NCBI GenBank assembly: GCA_021839785.1 | Contig: JAKCAB010000494.1 | Location: 1 to 6,930, forward strand | DNA length: 6,930 nt | From: a bacterium | Lineage (GTDB): Bacteria; Verrucomicrobiota; Verrucomicrobiae; Limisphaerales; J093 | Direction of reading: 5' to 3' | Shown here: positions 5,431 through 6,930 of the stretch, one piece after another | Layout of the letters: each line of letters begins with the position of its first letter | Position numbering within the stretch: the first letter of the stretch is position 1 | The notes under the pieces: generated by a model | Told to the model about the DNA's origin: nothing | Seen by the model: only the letters and a program-made list of their open reading frames with translations | Database searches by the model: none | Translations under genes and position numbers: made by a program

Positions 5431-6930
5431 ATGAACGCTTCATCTAAGCCGGGACGATGCTGTCGGATGGGGACCGCACGCGGCCCGCGTGCTGTCGTCG
5501 CCGGCTCGGCGACGACTTCGAGCTTCAAATCGACGCGTCTCCAAACGGCGAGCCGGGAAGCCGGGAGACGAGGTGTTCGACGGGCCGCCGAACACGGCAG
5601 GCCAGCGGCCCGCGCTCCCCATTTCAACTGCGTCGCTCCAGTTAAGCAGTGGGTTCGATGGCCCCAGCCCGCGGCGGGAAAGGCGCCAGGGCCACGCCGG
5701 CGATTCCGGTCGGCCTTGGCCGGCGGCGCGCGCGGCCTGGTGGCCGGCGGATTGGCAGCGATGCTTTTCGCGGCTGTTGCCCGCGCGGTGGTGTCCGAAC
5801 CGGACAACGTCGTGTATGGCACCATCGCCCTTGGCACCACGCCAGTCACCGCGGCGGACACCGCCGTGGTGGTCGAAGCCCGGCGCACGCTGCCCGGCCC
5901 CGCCATCGCCAGCTACCGGATGGGCGATGACCCCGCCGCCAATGGCGGCAACTTCTACCTGCTCCGGCTCGGCCTGGAATCCGGCGCGCCGGTGGCCGAC
6001 CCCAGCGCGTCCGCGACCGGCGACACGTTGTTCCTCGTCGTGCTCGATGCCTCGGGTGTTCGCGACCAAAAGACGTTCACCCTGGGAGCGCGCGGCCAGA
6101 TCACGCGCATCGACTTCGGCAACATCGACACCGATCACAACGGCCTCCCGGACGAATGGGAACGGAGCCATTTCGGGGCCATCGGCCAGAACCCAAACGC
6201 GGATTTCGACAAGGACGGCCTGACCAACCTCCAGGAATACCAGCGTGGTACCGACCCGAAAGCGCCGGACGCGCCCCATCCGGCGGACAGCAACCCGACG
6301 GATTACGCCGTCTCCATCACCGAGGTCACCGCCTACGGCCTGGCCTGGAAACTGGGCAACAACTGGCCGGGCGGGCCGAACCCGATCCCGATCGATTACG
6401 TCACGCGCGCGGGCACGCTCTGGAAAGGCGGCGAGTTGTACAAACAGGATTTGGTTGCCGCGTCAGCGGCGCCGCTCTGGTGGGTCAATGTCACCGGAGG
6501 CGCGAAGCTCATGAGTTTTGGCGAAGCAGCGAAGCCTGGCCGGCGCAGCCTCGCGTCCACGACCGCCGCGACGACCGAATCCAAGGAACCGACCGCCAGC
6601 CGTGCCTTGCCAGCCTTCTTCGACGGCGCCAATCCGATCACGATCATCCTCACCGTCGAGCCAGGCGACACCGCCTCGACGTACGCGGTCGAGGAAACGC
6701 CGCCGTCCGGCTGGACCGTTTCAGAAGTCAGCGACGACGGTCAGCTTGTCGTCACCACCGGCAAGGTGCGCTGGGGACCGTTCTTCGATGCCCAGACCCG
6801 CTCGCTGAGTTACGTGCTCACGCCCGCCACCTCTAGTCCGACTGAATTGAGCTTCGCCGGCACGGCGTCGTTCGACGGCGCCAGCCTGACGATAAGCGGG
6901 GCGGCGGCGCTCTCGTTGGTGCCGGATGCG
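5431..6930 (+). CDS. Secreted TSP3-repeat, beta-rich protein with a repeat-derived N-terminal extension (3'-truncated)
   Basis: The ATG at 5431 follows AGAGGA, and the frame is open for all 500 codons to the window end, so the C-terminus is missing. Residues 1-7 (MNASSKP) are followed by about 65-80 residues of R/A/P-rich sequence encoded by a palindromic repeat. The n-region RRRFR (89-93), hydrophobic core (103-116) and ARA cleavage site (117-119) come next, so export by Sec or possibly Tat is likely. Mature part: about 122-232, a beta-rich domain starting EPDNVVYGTIALG; 231-277, acidic thrombospondin-type-3-like calcium repeat; 277-400, unassigned; about 401-495, a beta-sandwich-like module (YAVEETPPSGWTV at 418-430, KVRWGPFFD at 445-453, SFDG at 480-483), a type I associate with verrucomicrobial secreted proteins. 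Role unknown: extracellular or surface, possibly a partner of the giant protein upstream. Oddity: the signal peptide starts about 90 residues late. If export fails with this extension, the gene could be functionally damaged although it is open. Confidence 0.85.
   Translation, partial: MNASSKPGRCCRMGTARGPRAVVAGSATTSSFKSTRLQTASREAGRRGVRRAAEHGRPAARAPHFNCVAPVKQWVRWPQPAAGKAPGPRRRFRSALAGGARGLVAGGLAAMLFAAVARAVVSEPDNVVYGTIALGTTPVTAADTAVVVEARRTLPGPAIASYRMGDDPAANGGNFYLLRLGLESGAPVADPSASATGDTLFLVVLDASGVRDQKTFTLGARGQITRIDFGNIDTDHNGLPDEWERSHFGAIGQNPNADFDKDGLTNLQEYQRGTDPKAPDAPHPADSNPTDYAVSITEVTAYGLAWKLGNNWPGGPNPIPIDYVTRAGTLWKGGELYKQDLVAASAAPLWWVNVTGGAKLMSFGEAAKPGRRSLASTTAATTESKEPTASRALPAFFDGANPITIILTVEPGDTASTYAVEETPPSGWTVSEVSDDGQLVVTTGKVRWGPFFDAQTRSLSYVLTPATSSPTELSFAGTASFDGASLTISGAAALSLVPDA
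5447..5650. repeat. Palindrome-rich interspersed repeat (REP/MITE-like), inside the start of gene 2
   Basis: A run of perfect or near-perfect inverted repeats fills this stretch: 5476-5492 (7-bp arms, 3-base loop), 5494-5516 (9-bp arms, 5-base loop), 5536-5570 (7-bp outer arms plus a 4-bp inner pair) and 5573-5595 (10 of 11 bp paired, 1-base loop). A weaker 5-bp stem lies at 5626-5643. The octamer AGCCGGGA occurs three times, at 5447-5454 and in tandem at 5551-5566. Its base pattern and its reverse-strand reading (a phrase like SAGRWPAVFGGP) resemble interspersed elements I associate with Verrucomicrobiota genomes; that recognition is from memory. The ends are uncertain by tens of bases, and no clear target-site duplication is visible. 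No transposase is encoded, so it would have to move in trans. Confidence 0.66.
5695..5787 (+). other. Signal peptide of gene 2, displaced about 90 codons downstream of the start
   Basis: Residues 89-119: Arg-rich n-region RRRFR, hydrophobic core from L103 to V116, then A-R-A (117-119) before VVSEPDN, a good signal peptidase I site. The double arginine followed by F could be a Tat motif, but the core is ordinary enough for Sec. No ribosome binding site precedes the in-frame candidates TTG 5716, GTG 5740 or ATG 5761, so a start close to this signal is not supported. Confidence 0.72.
6121..6261 (+). other. Thrombospondin-type-3-like calcium-binding repeat
   Basis: Residues 231-277 of gene 2 hold two acidic loops, DTDHNGLPDEWE (233-244) and ADFDKDGLTNLQEY (257-270), closing with RGTDP (272-276). 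This D-x-D-x-N/D-G-L-P-D-x-W-E ... D-x-D-G-L-T-N-x-x-E-Y pattern is the standard bacterial TSP3-type calcium spacer found between domains of secreted proteins, often in Verrucomicrobiota and Planctomycetota. Confidence 0.87.

Noticed and set aside
5573..5595. A Rho-independent terminator between the genes
   Set aside because: The hairpin is strong but lacks a following T-run and lies inside an open coding frame. It fits the repeat element better.
1443..5906. A 1487-codon open frame on the minus strand opposite gene 1 and the start of gene 2
   Set aside because: Its product is a monotonous R/V/H/D/L-rich string with no domain, while the plus strand carries clear LamG, coiled-coil and C-terminal domains. 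Long antisense frames are expected from strong GC bias at third positions.
5649..5930. A possible frameshifted start of gene 2 (GTG 5649 / ATG 5658 in another frame)
   Set aside because: The signal peptide and mature domain are already continuous in the frame of ATG 5431, so no frameshift is needed.
5440..6279. A 279-codon minus-strand frame starting opposite the TSP3 repeat and reading through the palindromic repeat
   Set aside because: It overlaps the well-supported gene 2 and ends inside the repeat. Its repeat-derived C-terminus is the kind of spurious peptide such elements produce. No ribosome binding site or domain was recognised.
5431..6930. Gene 2 as the TcB or TcC partner of a Tc toxin
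   Set aside because: There are no Rhs/YD repeats, no SpvB-like start and no beta-propeller pattern. It is a TSP3-containing secreted protein instead.

Overview
GC-rich, fully coding DNA, most likely from a Verrucomicrobiota-type bacterium (soil or freshwater Limisphaerales/Pedosphaera-like). The assignment rests on style: a giant secreted-type protein with a LamG lectin module; a second secreted protein whose acidic repeat (DTDHNGLPDEWE ... DKDGLTNLQEY..GTDP) is typical of verrucomicrobial extracellular proteins; and a palindrome-rich interspersed repeat that resembles elements I associate with these genomes. No taxonomic marker gene is present.

Layout: two genes on the + strand, both cut by the window. 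Gene 1 (bases 3-5405) is the 3' part of a giant gene; about 1,800 residues are visible. In order it carries an unassigned beta-rich region, a LamG/concanavalin-A-like domain (852-1448), a long unassigned region with one EF-hand-type calcium loop (2523-2558), a long helical coiled-coil section split by a short Gly/Ala-rich hydrophobic stretch (about 3144-4433), and a C-terminal beta domain (4821-5402). The last ~750 residues resemble, in order of elements and several short motifs, the shaft, pore tip and C-terminal TcB-binding part of insecticidal Tc-toxin A subunits. This is a remote match made from memory and is the most interesting signal in the window.

After a 25-base gap with a good ribosome binding site, gene 2 (5431-6930) starts and stays open to the end of the window. 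Its first ~90 codons run through a stem-loop-rich repeat (about 5447-5650). Only after that come an Arg-rich n-region, a hydrophobic core and an AxA cleavage site, as if a mobile repeat had landed in frame in the signal-peptide leader. The mature part has a beta-rich N-terminal domain, a thrombospondin-type-3-like calcium repeat and a beta-sandwich-like domain that runs off the window.

How they may work together (inference): spacing and orientation suggest one transcript making two exported or surface proteins, a giant lectin-bearing rod protein that may be a Tc-A-like pore former and a calcium-binding beta-rich partner. No TcB/TcC (Rhs) gene, secretion gene or regulator is visible. There are no RNA genes, CRISPR arrays, insertion-sequence transposases or clear terminators.
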